This document shows positions 8,523 through 17,511 of a stretch of DNA of 64,000 bases, in pieces. Positions within the stretch are counted from its first letter, which is position 1. Each line of letters starts with the position of its first letter. The notes under the pieces are model-generated. The model saw only the letters and a program-made list of their open reading frames with translations. It was not told the origin of the DNA and ran no database searches. Position numbers and translations under genes: made by a program. Source of the stretch: Flavobacterium pectinovorum. GTDB lineage: Bacteria; Bacteroidota; Bacteroidia; Flavobacteriales; Flavobacteriaceae. The stretch lies in contig NZ_RCZH01000013.1 of NCBI RefSeq assembly GCF_006438875.1, forward strand, positions 124,001-188,000, written 5' to 3'.

Positions 8523-11054
8523 ATGCGAAAAATTCAGGTACAAATTCTTCTTATTTTTCTAACAGGAATTTCAATTTCTTTTGCACAACAACCACAAAAA
8601 CCAAGTTCTGTCGAAATTTACAATCAAATCAAAAAACTGAACTTCTTAGGTTCTGTTCTGTATTTAGCAGCTCATCCGGATGATGAAAACACCCGTTTGA
8701 TCTCTTATATGGCAAACGAAATGAATGCAAGAACTGGTTATTTATCCCTAACCCGTGGTGATGGAGGTCAAAATTTAATTGGTCCACAGTTGCGTGAATT
8801 ATTAGGCGTTATAAGAACTCAGGAATTAATTGAAGCCAGAAAAATTGATGGAGGAGAACAGTTTTTTTCGCGTGCCAATGATTTTGGTTACTCAAAAAAT
8901 CCGGACGAAACCTTAGTAATTTGGGATAAAGATAAAGTCCTTGCAGATGTTGTCTGGACCATTAGAAAATTTCAGCCGGACGTAATTATAAATCGATTTG
9001 ATCATCGCTCACCAGGCACAACGCACGGACACCATACATCGTCGGCAATATTGAGCGTTGAAAGTTTTAACCTTACAAACGATTCTAAAATATATCCTGA
9101 ACAATTGAAATATGTAAAACCATGGCAGGTAAAACGCTTGTTTTTCAATCCGTCGTGGTGGTTTTATGGAAGTCAGGAAAGATTTGATGCCGCTGATAAA
9201 TCAAAATTCACCAAACTAGAAACCGGAGTTTATTATACCGGAATCGGAAAATCAAATCAGGAAATTGCTGCCTTAAGCCGAAGCCGTCATCAGTCACAAG
9301 GATTTGGAAGCACCGGAGCTCGTGGCGCAGAAACCGAATATCTTGAATTAATTAAAGGGGATAGTCCTGTAGAACGTGATAATTTATTTGATGGAATTGA
9401 CACTTCATGGAACCGCGTTAAAAACGGAAAACCTATTGGAGATTTAATTACGAAAATTATCGCAAAATATGATTTTAGCAATCCATCAGCAAGTATTCCG
9501 GATTTGGTAAAAGCTTATACTATGATTGAAGCTTTAGACGAGGATCATTATAAACCTTTAAAATCTGCTGCTATAAAAAATATAATCGCATCTTGTTCAG
9601 GTTTATATCTTGAAGCTGTTGCGTCTGAGCAGGAAGCTACTCCGGGAAGTACAATAAAACTGAGCCTTGAAGCGATTAACAGATCTTCTGCCGAAATGCA
9701 ATTGACCAGCGTAACTTCATTACCGGATAATAAAAATACAGCTCAAAATGTTCTATTAAAGAATAATAACGATCAGAAAATAAACCTGCAGATTCAACTT
9801 CCAAATGATATTGAATATACACAACCGTATTGGTTAAAAGAAAAAGCAAGTGTAGGAATGTATACGGTTTCTAATCAGGAAAATATTGGAATTCCGGATA
9901 TTATCAGACAAGTAAAAGTTATTTTTAATATTAAAATTAGTGGGGTTGAAATTCCGTTTGAGCGTACTGTAGTTTACAAATACAACGATGGTGTAAAAGG
10001 CGAAATGTATAATTTCCTGGATATAGTTCCGGAAGTTACAACTTCTGTTCTCGAAAAAGTTTTAATTTTTGGAAGTACAAAAAGTAAAATGGTTCCTGTA
10101 AAAGTTCGCGCAGGAAAAGACGGCATTAAAGGAAATTTACAACTGGAATTGCCTAAAAGTTGGAATGTTTCTCCAAAAGAAATCCCGTTTACGCTGGAGA
10201 AAAAAGGAAACGAGCAAATCTTTTATTTTGAAGTTACATCGCCCGTAAATCCCGAAGAAGTTGTAGCAAAAAGCATTGCTATTGTAGACAACAAACGTTT
10301 TGATAAAGACGAAATTATTATTGATTATCCGCATATTACCAAACAAATGGTTTTGAAACCGGCAGAATCAAAATGCATAAGAATTGATTTAAAAACAAAT
10401 GGAGATGCTATTGCTTACATCATGGGTGCGGGCGACGAAGTTCCGGAAAGCCTGACGCAAATGGGATATAAAGTTTCGATTATAAAACCGGAGGAAATCA
10501 CGCCAGAAAAACTCGATTCTTTTAATGTTGTCATTACCGGAATCCGTGCTTATAATACCGTTAACGCGTTGGCAAACAAACAAAATATCCTTTTTAATTT
10601 TGTAAAAAGCGGTAAAAATATGATTGTACAATACAATACGTATGGTAAAACCGTAACAGATCAAATTGCACCATATCCATTAAGAATCTCCAACGATCGT
10701 GTCACCGAAGAAAACGCTAAAGTTACTTTTCTGGCACCAACACATCCTATTTTGAACACGCCCAATAAAATTAGTACGAAAGATTTTGAAGGCTGGACAC
10801 AAGAACAAGGTTTATATTATCCGGATCAATACGATCCTGCCTTCACTCCTATCCTATCTTCGCATGACAAAGGTGAATCTCCTAAAAACGGAGCATTATT
10901 GGTAGCGCCATACGGAAAAGGATACTATATTTACACAGGTTTAAGCTTTTTTAGAGAATTACCCGAAGGAGTTGCAGGCGCATATCGACTATTGTCTAAT
11001 ATGATTTCCTTAAAACAGCCAATAGAAGCTCCAAAACCAGAATTAAAGAAATAA
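8523..11054 (+). CDS. Exported PIG-L (LmbE-like) family deacetylase
   Basis: Zn-dependent N-acetyl-sugar deacetylase family protein of 843 residues from the chosen ATG. A signal peptide (about residues 1-22, ending ISFAQ) is followed by the PIG-L domain with metal motif AHPDDE at about 50-55 and the His cluster THGHHTS at about 167-173. The C-terminal 550 residues are beta-rich accessory domains, the last (about 640-840) resembling a glutamine-amidotransferase-like fold. The ATG at 8523 is preferred because it gives a clean signal peptide and an upstream TTG lies in the promoter box. The gene is followed closely by a small membrane protein and a sodium:solute symporter, suggesting processing and uptake of an amino-sugar compound. 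Confidence 0.85.
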   Translation: MRKIQVQILLIFLTGISISFAQQPQKPSSVEIYNQIKKLNFLGSVLYLAAHPDDENTRLISYMANEMNARTGYLSLTRGDGGQNLIGPQLRELLGVIRTQELIEARKIDGGEQFFSRANDFGYSKNPDETLVIWDKDKVLADVVWTIRKFQPDVIINRFDHRSPGTTHGHHTSSAILSVESFNLTNDSKIYPEQLKYVKPWQVKRLFFNPSWWFYGSQERFDAADKSKFTKLETGVYYTGIGKSNQEIAALSRSRHQSQGFGSTGARGAETEYLELIKGDSPVERDNLFDGIDTSWNRVKNGKPIGDLITKIIAKYDFSNPSASIPDLVKAYTMIEALDEDHYKPLKSAAIKNIIASCSGLYLEAVASEQEATPGSTIKLSLEAINRSSAEMQLTSVTSLPDNKNTAQNVLLKNNNDQKINLQIQLPNDIEYTQPYWLKEKASVGMYTVSNQENIGIPDIIRQVKVIFNIKISGVEIPFERTVVYKYNDGVKGEMYNFLDIVPEVTTSVLEKVLIFGSTKSKMVPVKVRAGKDGIKGNLQLELPKSWNVSPKEIPFTLEKKGNEQIFYFEVTSPVNPEEVVAKSIAIVDNKRFDKDEIIIDYPHITKQMVLKPAESKCIRIDLKTNGDAIAYIMGAGDEVPESLTQMGYKVSIIKPEEITPEKLDSFNVVITGIRAYNTVNALANKQNILFNFVKSGKNMIVQYNTYGKTVTDQIAPYPLRISNDRVTEENAKVTFLAPTHPILNTPNKISTKDFEGWTQEQGLYYPDQYDPAFTPILSSHDKGESPKNGALLVAPYGKGYYIYTGLSFFRELPEGVAGAYRLLSNMISLKQPIEAPKPELKK

Positions 11055-11068
11055 AAACATTCACGAAA

Positions 11069-11176
11069 ATGGAAGCTAAAAAAGTAAAGAAATGGAAAAA
11101 AAGCTACACCTATGTTTTGGTAGCGAATGCAATTTACATTTTGATTTTTTTCTTAATCATGCAATTATACTCATAA
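11069..11176 (+). CDS. 35-residue membrane microprotein between the deacetylase and the symporter
   Basis: A short open frame (ATG at 11069, stop TAA at 11176) encodes a basic N-terminus rich in Lys and Trp (about residues 1-12) followed by one strongly hydrophobic segment (about 15-32), a typical N-in single-span protein. It fits tightly between its neighbours: 14 bp after the deacetylase stop and 3 bp before the symporter start. By position it may be a small accessory subunit of the symporter, as small subunits occur with some SSS-type transporters; this is inference from spacing only. Confidence 0.65.
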   Translation: MEAKKVKKWKKSYTYVLVANAIYILIFFLIMQLYS

Positions 11177-11179
11177 CCT

Positions 11180-12904
11180 ATGCAACTATTTGATTGGATC
11201 GTACTAATTGTTACACTTTTATTCATTGTTGGGTACGGCTCCTGGAAAACCAAAGGAAGTAAAAATGTCGAAGACTTTATCTTAGGAAACAACGAAACAC
11301 CTTGGTATACCGTTGGGCTTTCGGTTATGGCAACACAAGCCAGTGCTATTACTTTTCTATCAACACCGGGACAAGCGTATCATGACGGAATGGGTTTTGT
11401 GCAATTCTATTTTGGATTGCCAATAGCCATGATTGTGATCTGCGTGACATTTATCCCATTATATCATAAAAATAAAGTATTTACCGCTTACGAATTTCTC
11501 GAAAAGCGATTCGATCTAAAAACACGTTCATTGGCAGCGATTCTGTTTCTAGTTCAGAGAGGTTTAGGAACCGGATTGACTATTTATGCTCCTGCTATTA
11601 TTTTATCCGCACTTTTGGGTTGGAATTTAACTTTAATGAACATTATAATTGGTCTTCTTGTAATTATTTACACCTTTTCAGGAGGAACAAAAGCAGTAAA
11701 CGTTACGCAAAAACAACAAATGTTTGTAATCATGTCTGGAATGTTTATTACATTTTTTCTGATATTGCATTATCTGCCAAACGATATGACTTTTACAAGT
11801 GCCTTGCATATTGCCGGTGCAAATGATAAAATGAATATTGTAGATTTCTCTTTTAATCCCGAAGAAAAATATACTTTCTGGAGCGGAATTACGGGAGGTT
11901 TTTTCCTTGCCCTCGCCTATTTTGGGACAGATCAATCTCAGGTTGGTCGTTATTTATCCGGAAAATCAGTTCGCGAAAGCCAAATGGGTTTGATTATGAA
12001 CGGACTTTTAAAAGTGCCAATGCAGTTTTTTATTCTATTAACCGGAGTTATGGTTTTTGTATTTTTCCAATTCAATCCAGTTCCGTTAAATTTTAATCCG
12101 AATAATAAAATTGTCATTGAAAAATCAGCATTTAAAGAAGAATATCATGTTTTAGAAAAGAAATTAACTGCCCTTTCAGAAGATAAAAAAGTAATCAATT
12201 TATTGTACATCGATCAGCTGAATCAGGATTTTGACAATCCTATTCTACGAAAAGAACTGGTTACATTATCAAACAAAGAAAAAGACTTAAGAGATCGCGC
12301 CAAAGAAATTATTCTAAAAGCCGATCCAACCAGTGAAACAAACGATAAAGATTATGTCTTTTTTCACTTCATCTTACATTATTTACCAAAAGGATTGATT
12401 GGTTTATTATTAGCCGTGATTCTTTCTGCAGCAATGTCATCGACAGCTTCAGGCTTAAATGCTTTGGCTTCTACAACTGCAATAGATATTTATAAACGAA
12501 ACTTAAAAACCGTAAAATCAGAGAAACATTATCTAAATGCTACGAAATTTTTCACCTTATTCTGGGGAATTGTAGCGATACTTTTTGCCTGCGTTGGAAC
12601 TTTGTTTGAAAATTTAATTCAGTTGGTAAATATCATTGGATCTATTTTCTACGGAACCGTTTTAGGAATCTTCTTAGTGGGATTTTATTTACGTAGAGTA
12701 AAAGCAAAAGCGATGTTTTATAGCGCTATTATTAGCCAGACAACCATTTTTATTATCTACTATTTTATGATTTACAAAGAGGAAAAACTGGGTTATTTAT
12801 GGCTGAATTTTATTGGAGCGATGTTAACTATTATACTTGCGTTGCTTATGCAGGTTGCGTTTTTTAGAAATGAACAGGATTCTGAAGAAGTTGTTTTGGA
12901 GTAA
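11180..12904 (+). CDS. Sodium:solute symporter (SSS family)
   Basis: Inner-membrane Na+-coupled transporter of 574 residues, with about 13 hydrophobic segments. The N-terminal DWIVLIVTLLFIVGYGSW and FILGNNETPWYTVGLSVMAT are typical, and the Na+-site helix SAAMSSTASGLNALAS is intact near residue 415. A charged, coiled-coil-like insert at about residues 315-395 interrupts the membrane domain. It is probably cotranscribed with the PIG-L deacetylase and the microprotein, which suggests uptake of a sugar or amino-sugar product; the substrate cannot be read from sequence. Confidence 0.85.
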   Translation: MQLFDWIVLIVTLLFIVGYGSWKTKGSKNVEDFILGNNETPWYTVGLSVMATQASAITFLSTPGQAYHDGMGFVQFYFGLPIAMIVICVTFIPLYHKNKVFTAYEFLEKRFDLKTRSLAAILFLVQRGLGTGLTIYAPAIILSALLGWNLTLMNIIIGLLVIIYTFSGGTKAVNVTQKQQMFVIMSGMFITFFLILHYLPNDMTFTSALHIAGANDKMNIVDFSFNPEEKYTFWSGITGGFFLALAYFGTDQSQVGRYLSGKSVRESQMGLIMNGLLKVPMQFFILLTGVMVFVFFQFNPVPLNFNPNNKIVIEKSAFKEEYHVLEKKLTALSEDKKVINLLYIDQLNQDFDNPILRKELVTLSNKEKDLRDRAKEIILKADPTSETNDKDYVFFHFILHYLPKGLIGLLLAVILSAAMSSTASGLNALASTTAIDIYKRNLKTVKSEKHYLNATKFFTLFWGIVAILFACVGTLFENLIQLVNIIGSIFYGTVLGIFLVGFYLRRVKAKAMFYSAIISQTTIFIIYYFMIYKEEKLGYLWLNFIGAMLTIILALLMQVAFFRNEQDSEEVVLE

Positions 12905-12916
12905 ATTAAAGTTTTT

Positions 12917-13603
12917 ATGAAAAACGTCTTGTGTATTCTACTTTTACTAAATCTGAGCTTTTGCTATTCGCAATTTGCAATTATTAATGATTCTGATGGT
13001 TATGTGAATGTTCGAAATTCAGGAGAAATAGCCAACAATATTTCTGACAAACTCGACAATGGATTTATAGTTTATTATTTTGAACCAAAAGGAAATTGGG
13101 CAAATATTGATTATAAAAAAAATGGAAAAGAATTAAACGGATATATTTATAAAAGCAAAATTAAATTCATAAGCGATTTTACAAATATCCCTTTAAAATT
13201 AAATCAAGTCAAAGAAGTTTTATTTGATAGTGCAAATGTAAAAGTTAAAATAACCGAAAGTGCTTTTGTTAAAGAAAAACATAAATTACAATTTCAAAAA
13301 GGAAATTCAGGTCTGCTTAAAAAAATTGATGATTTAGATTTTTTAGGAACAGATGGAGAAATCCCTAAAAGACAATATAAAAGTATAGAAGTTCAAATAA
13401 ATAATATAAAAGTCCAATTACCAAACGAGGCTTTAAGAAATCTATACGAACCCAGTTTATACAACTCTAAAATAAATTATGATAAAATAAATGATATTTT
13501 ATACATCCAATCTTCAAATAGTGATGGTGCTGGCGGATATGAGATCATTTGGGTTGTTGAAAAAAAGAAATATAAAACCAGAATTGAAGCTTACGGCTTT
13601 TAA
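12917..13603 (+). CDS. Exported protein with SH3b-like domain, unknown function
   Basis: Protein of 228 residues with a signal peptide (about 1-18, ending CYSQ). Residues about 22-80 carry the bacterial SH3 pattern DGYVNVRNSG...IANNISDKL...GNWANI...GYIYKSKI, often found in cell-wall-associated or periplasmic proteins. The remainder (about 85-228) is not recognised. It starts 12 bp after the symporter gene, yet its AT-rich style and unrecognised content resemble the following accessory genes more than the transporter unit. Confidence 0.65.
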   Translation: MKNVLCILLLLNLSFCYSQFAIINDSDGYVNVRNSGEIANNISDKLDNGFIVYYFEPKGNWANIDYKKNGKELNGYIYKSKIKFISDFTNIPLKLNQVKEVLFDSANVKVKITESAFVKEKHKLQFQKGNSGLLKKIDDLDFLGTDGEIPKRQYKSIEVQINNIKVQLPNEALRNLYEPSLYNSKINYDKINDILYIQSSNSDGAGGYEIIWVVEKKKYKTRIEAYGF

Positions 13604-13611
13604 AATATTTT

Positions 13612-13950
13612 ATGGCAGACTTAAAAAATGTAATATTTATGTATTCGTCTTTTTCGGGGAAATCCGGAAGAATCGAATATGGAATTTATTTTTTGTTTAA
13701 TATTTTGATGTGTTATCTCGCTCTTAATTTATATAAAAATGTTAATTTAAACAATGAAAAAATTCTTAATATATTTTATAGTTGCCTGATTCTCTTATTG
13801 ACTTTTGTTCCTATGCAAGCTGTCACTACAAGAAGATTACGAGCTTTGAATGCAAATGGTACTTTTGTTGTTTTCAATTTTGTTCCTCTATTGAATATAG
13901 TCTTTGTAATATTCTTATTGCTGGCAAAAAAGCCGATAATAGCTGAATAA
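13612..13950 (+). CDS. DUF805-like small membrane protein
   Basis: Protein of 112 residues with three predicted membrane segments. The N-terminal FSGKSGRIEYGIYF and the central TTRRLRALNANGTF match the pattern of the DUF805 family (SGRIxRxxYW and RRLRD-type motifs), whose function is unknown. It begins 8 bp after the SH3b gene and ends 8 bp before the next gene, so it is part of a tight operon. A decayed second copy lies at about 14999-15210. Confidence 0.65.
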   Translation: MADLKNVIFMYSSFSGKSGRIEYGIYFLFNILMCYLALNLYKNVNLNNEKILNIFYSCLILLLTFVPMQAVTTRRLRALNANGTFVVFNFVPLLNIVFVIFLLLAKKPIIAE

Positions 13951-13958
13951 ACTATAAT

Positions 13959-14459
13959 ATGACAAAACAAGAATTTTCATTCCGTCTAAAAAATTCCAGT
14001 ATAGAAGCAGTTAAGTTTGCAGAACGTTATATTACGGATAAACTCACGAATGATTTCAAATACAATGTAATTTTCACTCCCGGAAACGACGAGGAAGATT
14101 TTAATAAATTTGACGTTTACCCTGAAGATGATGGAATCATAAAATTAAACTTAACCGAAATAGAAGTAATTGATTTGCTTTGTCGAAAAAATAAAATTCC
14201 GGTTTGGATAGATATATGTGTTCTAAAATCAAGCAGAAAAATTACAACTTTTGATCTTTTATGTGCGGGAAGATATAGCAATAATGAAGAAGAGTTTTAT
14301 TATAATGATAGTAAGTCAGGACCATTTGGCATTAAAAGCCCAACATTTCCAATAGGTTATAAAGAAGGTGAAAAATTCAACTTAAACAAGAGCATCTATC
14401 TACGAAAATGGCATCTGATGTATTTTAAAATAAAACGATTATGCTTCAAAAATCCTTAG
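13959..14459 (+). CDS. Unrecognised 166-residue protein
   Basis: No signal peptide or membrane segment is visible; the protein is likely cytoplasmic. It is acidic in the middle (NDEEDFNKFDVYPEDDG) and basic at the C-terminus (LMYFKIKRLCFKNP). I do not recognise a family. Its size, soluble nature and position in a run of unrelated small genes would suit an immunity-type or regulatory role, but nothing in the sequence proves that. The last 19 bp overlap the next gene, so the two are probably translationally coupled. Confidence 0.6.
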   Translation: MTKQEFSFRLKNSSIEAVKFAERYITDKLTNDFKYNVIFTPGNDEEDFNKFDVYPEDDGIIKLNLTEIEVIDLLCRKNKIPVWIDICVLKSSRKITTFDLLCAGRYSNNEEEFYYNDSKSGPFGIKSPTFPIGYKEGEKFNLNKSIYLRKWHLMYFKIKRLCFKNP

Positions 14460-14929
14460 TAATTGCATTTCTTTGCTTTTGTCTTCAGGCTCAAAGCCAA
14501 AGTTCTATTGAGGATGAAGAAACGGTAGACAATTCAATTTCTACACAACTTTATACGAAGTGTTTTGAGAACTTAAATCATGGAGCAGAAATTTTAGAAA
14601 AATATCCACAATGGAAAGATACTAAACTTTGTTCTCTAATGTATTGTATGATGCTTTTAGGGTTTCAGGAGAAAGAAGCGCAGCTAATTGGCGAAGATCG
14701 ATTGATAGGAATTGCGACGCAACTATATCGCGAAGGAAACCCTGTTATTCTAATTATGGGAATGGAAAGTTCTCTGGAAGCAAAAAAGAGAAATCAAAAT
14801 CTCGAGGACGATGATCATATTGTTTATATTAGTTACGGCGAGTGTACAAATCCGTTGTTTCTAAATAAAGCTGCCGAAATCGTAAACAAACAAACGATGT
14901 CTTTGATCAATCAGAATAAATCCAACTAG
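14441..14929 (+). CDS. Exported 162-residue protein, unknown function
   Basis: A signal peptide is visible (MLQKSLVIAFLCFCLQAQSQ). The mature part is helical and acidic with three to four Cys residues (about 40, 65 and 70, and 134). It overlaps the preceding gene by 19 bp. No family recognised. The pairing of a cytoplasmic protein gene overlapping a secreted protein gene is notable, but no toxin or enzyme motif is visible. Confidence 0.6.
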   Translation: MLQKSLVIAFLCFCLQAQSQSSIEDEETVDNSISTQLYTKCFENLNHGAEILEKYPQWKDTKLCSLMYCMMLLGFQEKEAQLIGEDRLIGIATQLYREGNPVILIMGMESSLEAKKRNQNLEDDDHIVYISYGECTNPLFLNKAAEIVNKQTMSLINQNKSN

Positions 14930-14998
14930 TTATAAATGAAAAAATATCTTTAGTACTGTTTACGGTATTGCGAAGGAAATTCTGTTATATTTTAAGGT

Positions 14999-15210
14999 AA
15001 TGTAAATTTAAGTTTAAATAATAAGAAGCTTCCTAATTATATTTTATACTTGTCTTATTATCTTGTTACATTTGTTTCTGTGCAAGTAATTACTACAAGA
15101 ACATGAAGAGATTTGAAAGCAAATACTGTTTTTTCAATTTTTAGTTTTATTCCAATCTTGAATATTGCTTTCATAAGATCTTTAGCAAAAAAACTACTAA
15201 TTAAACTATA
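14999..15210 (+). pseudogene. Decayed second copy of the DUF805-like gene
   Basis: Reading frame 2 of this stretch translates to NVNLSLNNKKLPNYILYLSY followed by VTFVSVQVITTRT, a stop, then RDLKANTVFSIFSF and PILNIAF. This aligns residue by residue with the intact gene at 13612-13950 (NVNLNNEKILNIFY..., VTFVPMQAVTTRRLRALNAN...). A TGA replaces a residue of the RRLR motif and the 5' third is unrecognisable. The remnant runs into the start of the next gene. This indicates an old local duplication followed by decay. Confidence 0.8.
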
Positions 15211-15713
15211 TGTCAAAACATCTACTCTTAATAATTATACTTTTTAGTTTAAAAATTTATTCTCAGGAAATAGTATCCAGAAATGATATTTATGCAAAAG
15301 ATAGTATCGCATATAAGGTACAAGACAATAAACTTTTTACTGGTAAAGTTCAAAACTTTAAGCACAAAACCCATTTAGTTTCTGAAATTGAATTTGTTGA
15401 CGGAATTTTAAACAAAACCTCTGTTTATGCTAATGGAAAAGAAGTAATAATTTTGGATGAAGATTACTACTATGAGAAAAGCCCTCAAATAAAAAAGAAA
15501 GTTAGGTATTCATTTGACCATAAAATAATGTCTACAACTTATTACGAAAAAAACGGAAATAAAAAACTAGAGGAAGAGTTGAAAGATGGGATTTTAGTTT
15601 ACAGTTGTCCTTATACCAATAATAAAAAAAATGGAAAGCTTTTTTCAATAGATAAAAAAGGAGAAAAGAAAGAATGCGTTTTTGAAAATGGTAAACTTAT
15701 TAAAAACATATAG
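15210..15713 (+). CDS. Exported MORN/YwqK-like repeat protein
   Basis: Protein of 167 residues with a signal peptide (about 1-18, ending IYSQ). The body has repeated short beta-hairpin units such as LFTGKVQNF, YYEKNGNKKLEEELKDG, KKNGKLFSIDKKGEKKE and VFENGKLIKNI, the pattern of MORN-type repeats annotated as the YwqK family. Despite the common family title 'antitoxin', an exported form without a toxin neighbour is not evidence of a toxin-antitoxin pair. Function unknown. It directly follows the DUF805 remnant. Confidence 0.6.
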   Translation: MSKHLLLIIILFSLKIYSQEIVSRNDIYAKDSIAYKVQDNKLFTGKVQNFKHKTHLVSEIEFVDGILNKTSVYANGKEVIILDEDYYYEKSPQIKKKVRYSFDHKIMSTTYYEKNGNKKLEEELKDGILVYSCPYTNNKKNGKLFSIDKKGEKKECVFENGKLIKNI

Positions 15714-15777
15714 CTTCCTTTATTGAATATTTGTAATAAAAAGTACTATTTTAGTATTCGCCAAAACAAACCATTTA

Positions 15778-16386
15778 ATGAAATATTCAGAGGAAATACA
15801 AAAACTACTTCCCCTAGGTTACCTTTACCTTGTCATATTAGGGATACTTAAAGAGAGTATTTTTTATTATCAATTAGGAATTAATATCCTAAAATACTCT
15901 ACCATTATGGACATCTTAATTAGTCCAATTGCAGAGTTTACTTCAAATCCGATAACACTGGGCTTTGTAGTATCACTTTTTGTACTTCATTATTATTTGC
16001 CGAAATTATACCTAAAGCACAAAGAGAATAAAACACTTCAGAAAATCTTTGAATTGAAAACTACAGAAGAATTATCAGAAGAGGAAATTAATAAATATTA
16101 CATTTTTGCTTCTTTTAAAATGTTTGCTTTGATATTATTATCCTTTTTTATTGGAACCGGAGTTGCAGGCGGTTACATAACTATGCAGCGTATCAAGGAT
16201 AATAAAGTAAAATATAATAACACATTAAACTACAATAGTGGCGAATCAGAACAAATTTTTCTCATTAACTCCAATAGTATTTATTATTTCTATGTTCAAA
16301 AAGGAAATAAATCTATAAAAATTGCGCCAATTGGTGCCATAAAAAATATAGAGAAAAGCTTAGATGTTGGAATGCTTTCAAAATAA
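15778..16386 (+). CDS. Unrecognised membrane protein, 202 residues
   Basis: Four hydrophobic stretches are visible: about residues 12-30, 40-65 (weak), 60-80 and 112-132. An acidic cytoplasmic-type loop (KTTEELSEEEINKYYIF) separates the second pair. The C-terminal 70 residues are soluble. No family recognised. It is separated from its neighbours by short gaps (64 and 79 bp) and belongs to the run of unassigned envelope genes from 12.9 to 16.4 kb. Confidence 0.6.
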   Translation: MKYSEEIQKLLPLGYLYLVILGILKESIFYYQLGINILKYSTIMDILISPIAEFTSNPITLGFVVSLFVLHYYLPKLYLKHKENKTLQKIFELKTTEELSEEEINKYYIFASFKMFALILLSFFIGTGVAGGYITMQRIKDNKVKYNNTLNYNSGESEQIFLINSNSIYYFYVQKGNKSIKIAPIGAIKNIEKSLDVGMLSK

Positions 16387-16465
16387 AAGTCAAGTCTTTT
16401 TAAAGATTATATTTCTTCAAAAAAACTGATAATCTGGTTTACAAATCAATTTAAAACGCATCACT

Positions 16466-17095
16466 ATGAAAGATTTAAAAAAATACAGCAATAAAACTAA
16501 AGCTGCTTATATTTTGCTTGTTGTGATGTTAATCATTTTATTAGGTAATTTTAATACGCTTCAAAATTCGAAAAATGTAAACGAAAATATCAATGCAATT
16601 TTCAATGATCGTTTGGTTGTAGCACATTATATTTTTCAATATTCGAAAGAACTTCATTTCATAAAATCCGAAGCTGAAAAACTTGATTTAAGTGATAATA
16701 CCAAAAAAAATGAGATCATTCATACTTTAAATATCATTCATAATATTGATGATTTGTATGCAAAAACAGTTTTAACCAATAAAGAGAAACAATATTTTGA
16801 TATTTTTTTAATCTCCTGCAAAGAAATAAACAATCACGTCGCCAGTAAAAATTGGGGCAAAATTGTGGCTTTGAGCCAACAAGCCTTGACAACATTAGAA
16901 TCATTATCTCAAATTCAGATTCAGGAAGGAAAAGCAAAATTGGCAAGCGCAAATGCAATGTATAACAAAAATAATAGTCTTGGGCAATTGCAAATTGCGC
17001 TTCTTATCATTTTAGGCGGAATCACGTTTTATCTCTTAATCGTAAAGAAAATCAAAAGAAGTATCAGAATTCCGGAACCGCCAAGTCTGAACTAA
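16466..17095 (+). CDS. Four-helix-bundle (MCP-like) sensory membrane protein
   Basis: Protein of 209 residues with one N-terminal membrane helix (about 14-28), a helical extracytoplasmic domain of about 145 residues, and a second membrane helix (about 175-193), then a short basic tail. The arrangement and the motif NENINAIFNDRLVVAHYIFQ resemble the 4HB_MCP ligand-binding domain of chemoreceptors, but no signalling domain (MA, HAMP or GGDEF) follows. Flavobacteria generally lack chemotaxis, so this stand-alone sensor module has no obvious partner here. It ends immediately before the stop of the convergent gene at 17096. Confidence 0.6.
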   Translation: MKDLKKYSNKTKAAYILLVVMLIILLGNFNTLQNSKNVNENINAIFNDRLVVAHYIFQYSKELHFIKSEAEKLDLSDNTKKNEIIHTLNIIHNIDDLYAKTVLTNKEKQYFDIFLISCKEINNHVASKNWGKIVALSQQALTTLESLSQIQIQEGKAKLASANAMYNKNNSLGQLQIALLIILGGITFYLLIVKKIKRSIRIPEPPSLN

Positions 17096-17509
17096 TTATT
17101 TAAACTTTCTATCCTCTTCTTTTATTGGAAGATCGTTTATACTGGCAAATCTTTTTTGCATTAATCCGTTTGAATCAAATTCCCAATTTTCATTTCCGTA
17201 CGCTCTAAACCAGTTCCCTTCAAGATTTTGATATTCATATTCAAATCTTACAGCAATTCTGTTTTCAGTATGCGCCCAATATTCTTTTTTTAATTTATAG
17301 TTCTTTTCTTTCTCCCATTTTTGGGATAAAAAACGAATGATTTCTTCTCTTCCATTTACAAATTGATCTCTATTTCGCCATTCACTGTCTACTGTATAAG
17401 CTTTTGAGACTTTTTCCGGATCTTGGCTGTTCCAGGCGTTTTCTGCTAACTGAATTTTTTCTAATGCCGTTTCATAGGTGAAAGGCGGCAATGGTAATTT
17501 CTGTTCCAT
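17096..17509 (-). CDS. DUF1348 / NTF2-like (SnoaL-type) protein
   Basis: Protein of 137 residues of the nuclear-transport-factor-2-like fold, subfamily DUF1348, recognisable by the N-terminal PPFTYETALEKIQLAENAWN, the motif VSKAYTVDSEWRNRDQFVNG and the C-terminal pattern NENWEFDSNGLMQKRFASIN. Catalytic role unknown; members are small ligand-binding or isomerase-like proteins. It starts 2 bp downstream of the tetR-type gene and is almost certainly cotranscribed and regulated with it. Confidence 0.85.
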   Translation of the reverse strand: MEQKLPLPPFTYETALEKIQLAENAWNSQDPEKVSKAYTVDSEWRNRDQFVNGREEIIRFLSQKWEKEKNYKLKKEYWAHTENRIAVRFEYEYQNLEGNWFRAYGNENWEFDSNGLMQKRFASINDLPIKEEDRKFK

Positions 17510-17511
17510 TT

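Noticed and set aside
15210..15713. Toxin-antitoxin role from the 'YwqK antitoxin' family title
   Set aside because: The protein has a signal peptide and no toxin gene is adjacent, so the title is not evidence.
12917..16386. Phage-defence island
   Set aside because: No nuclease, ATPase, reverse transcriptase, TIR or other defence motif is visible; only an accessory block can be claimed.
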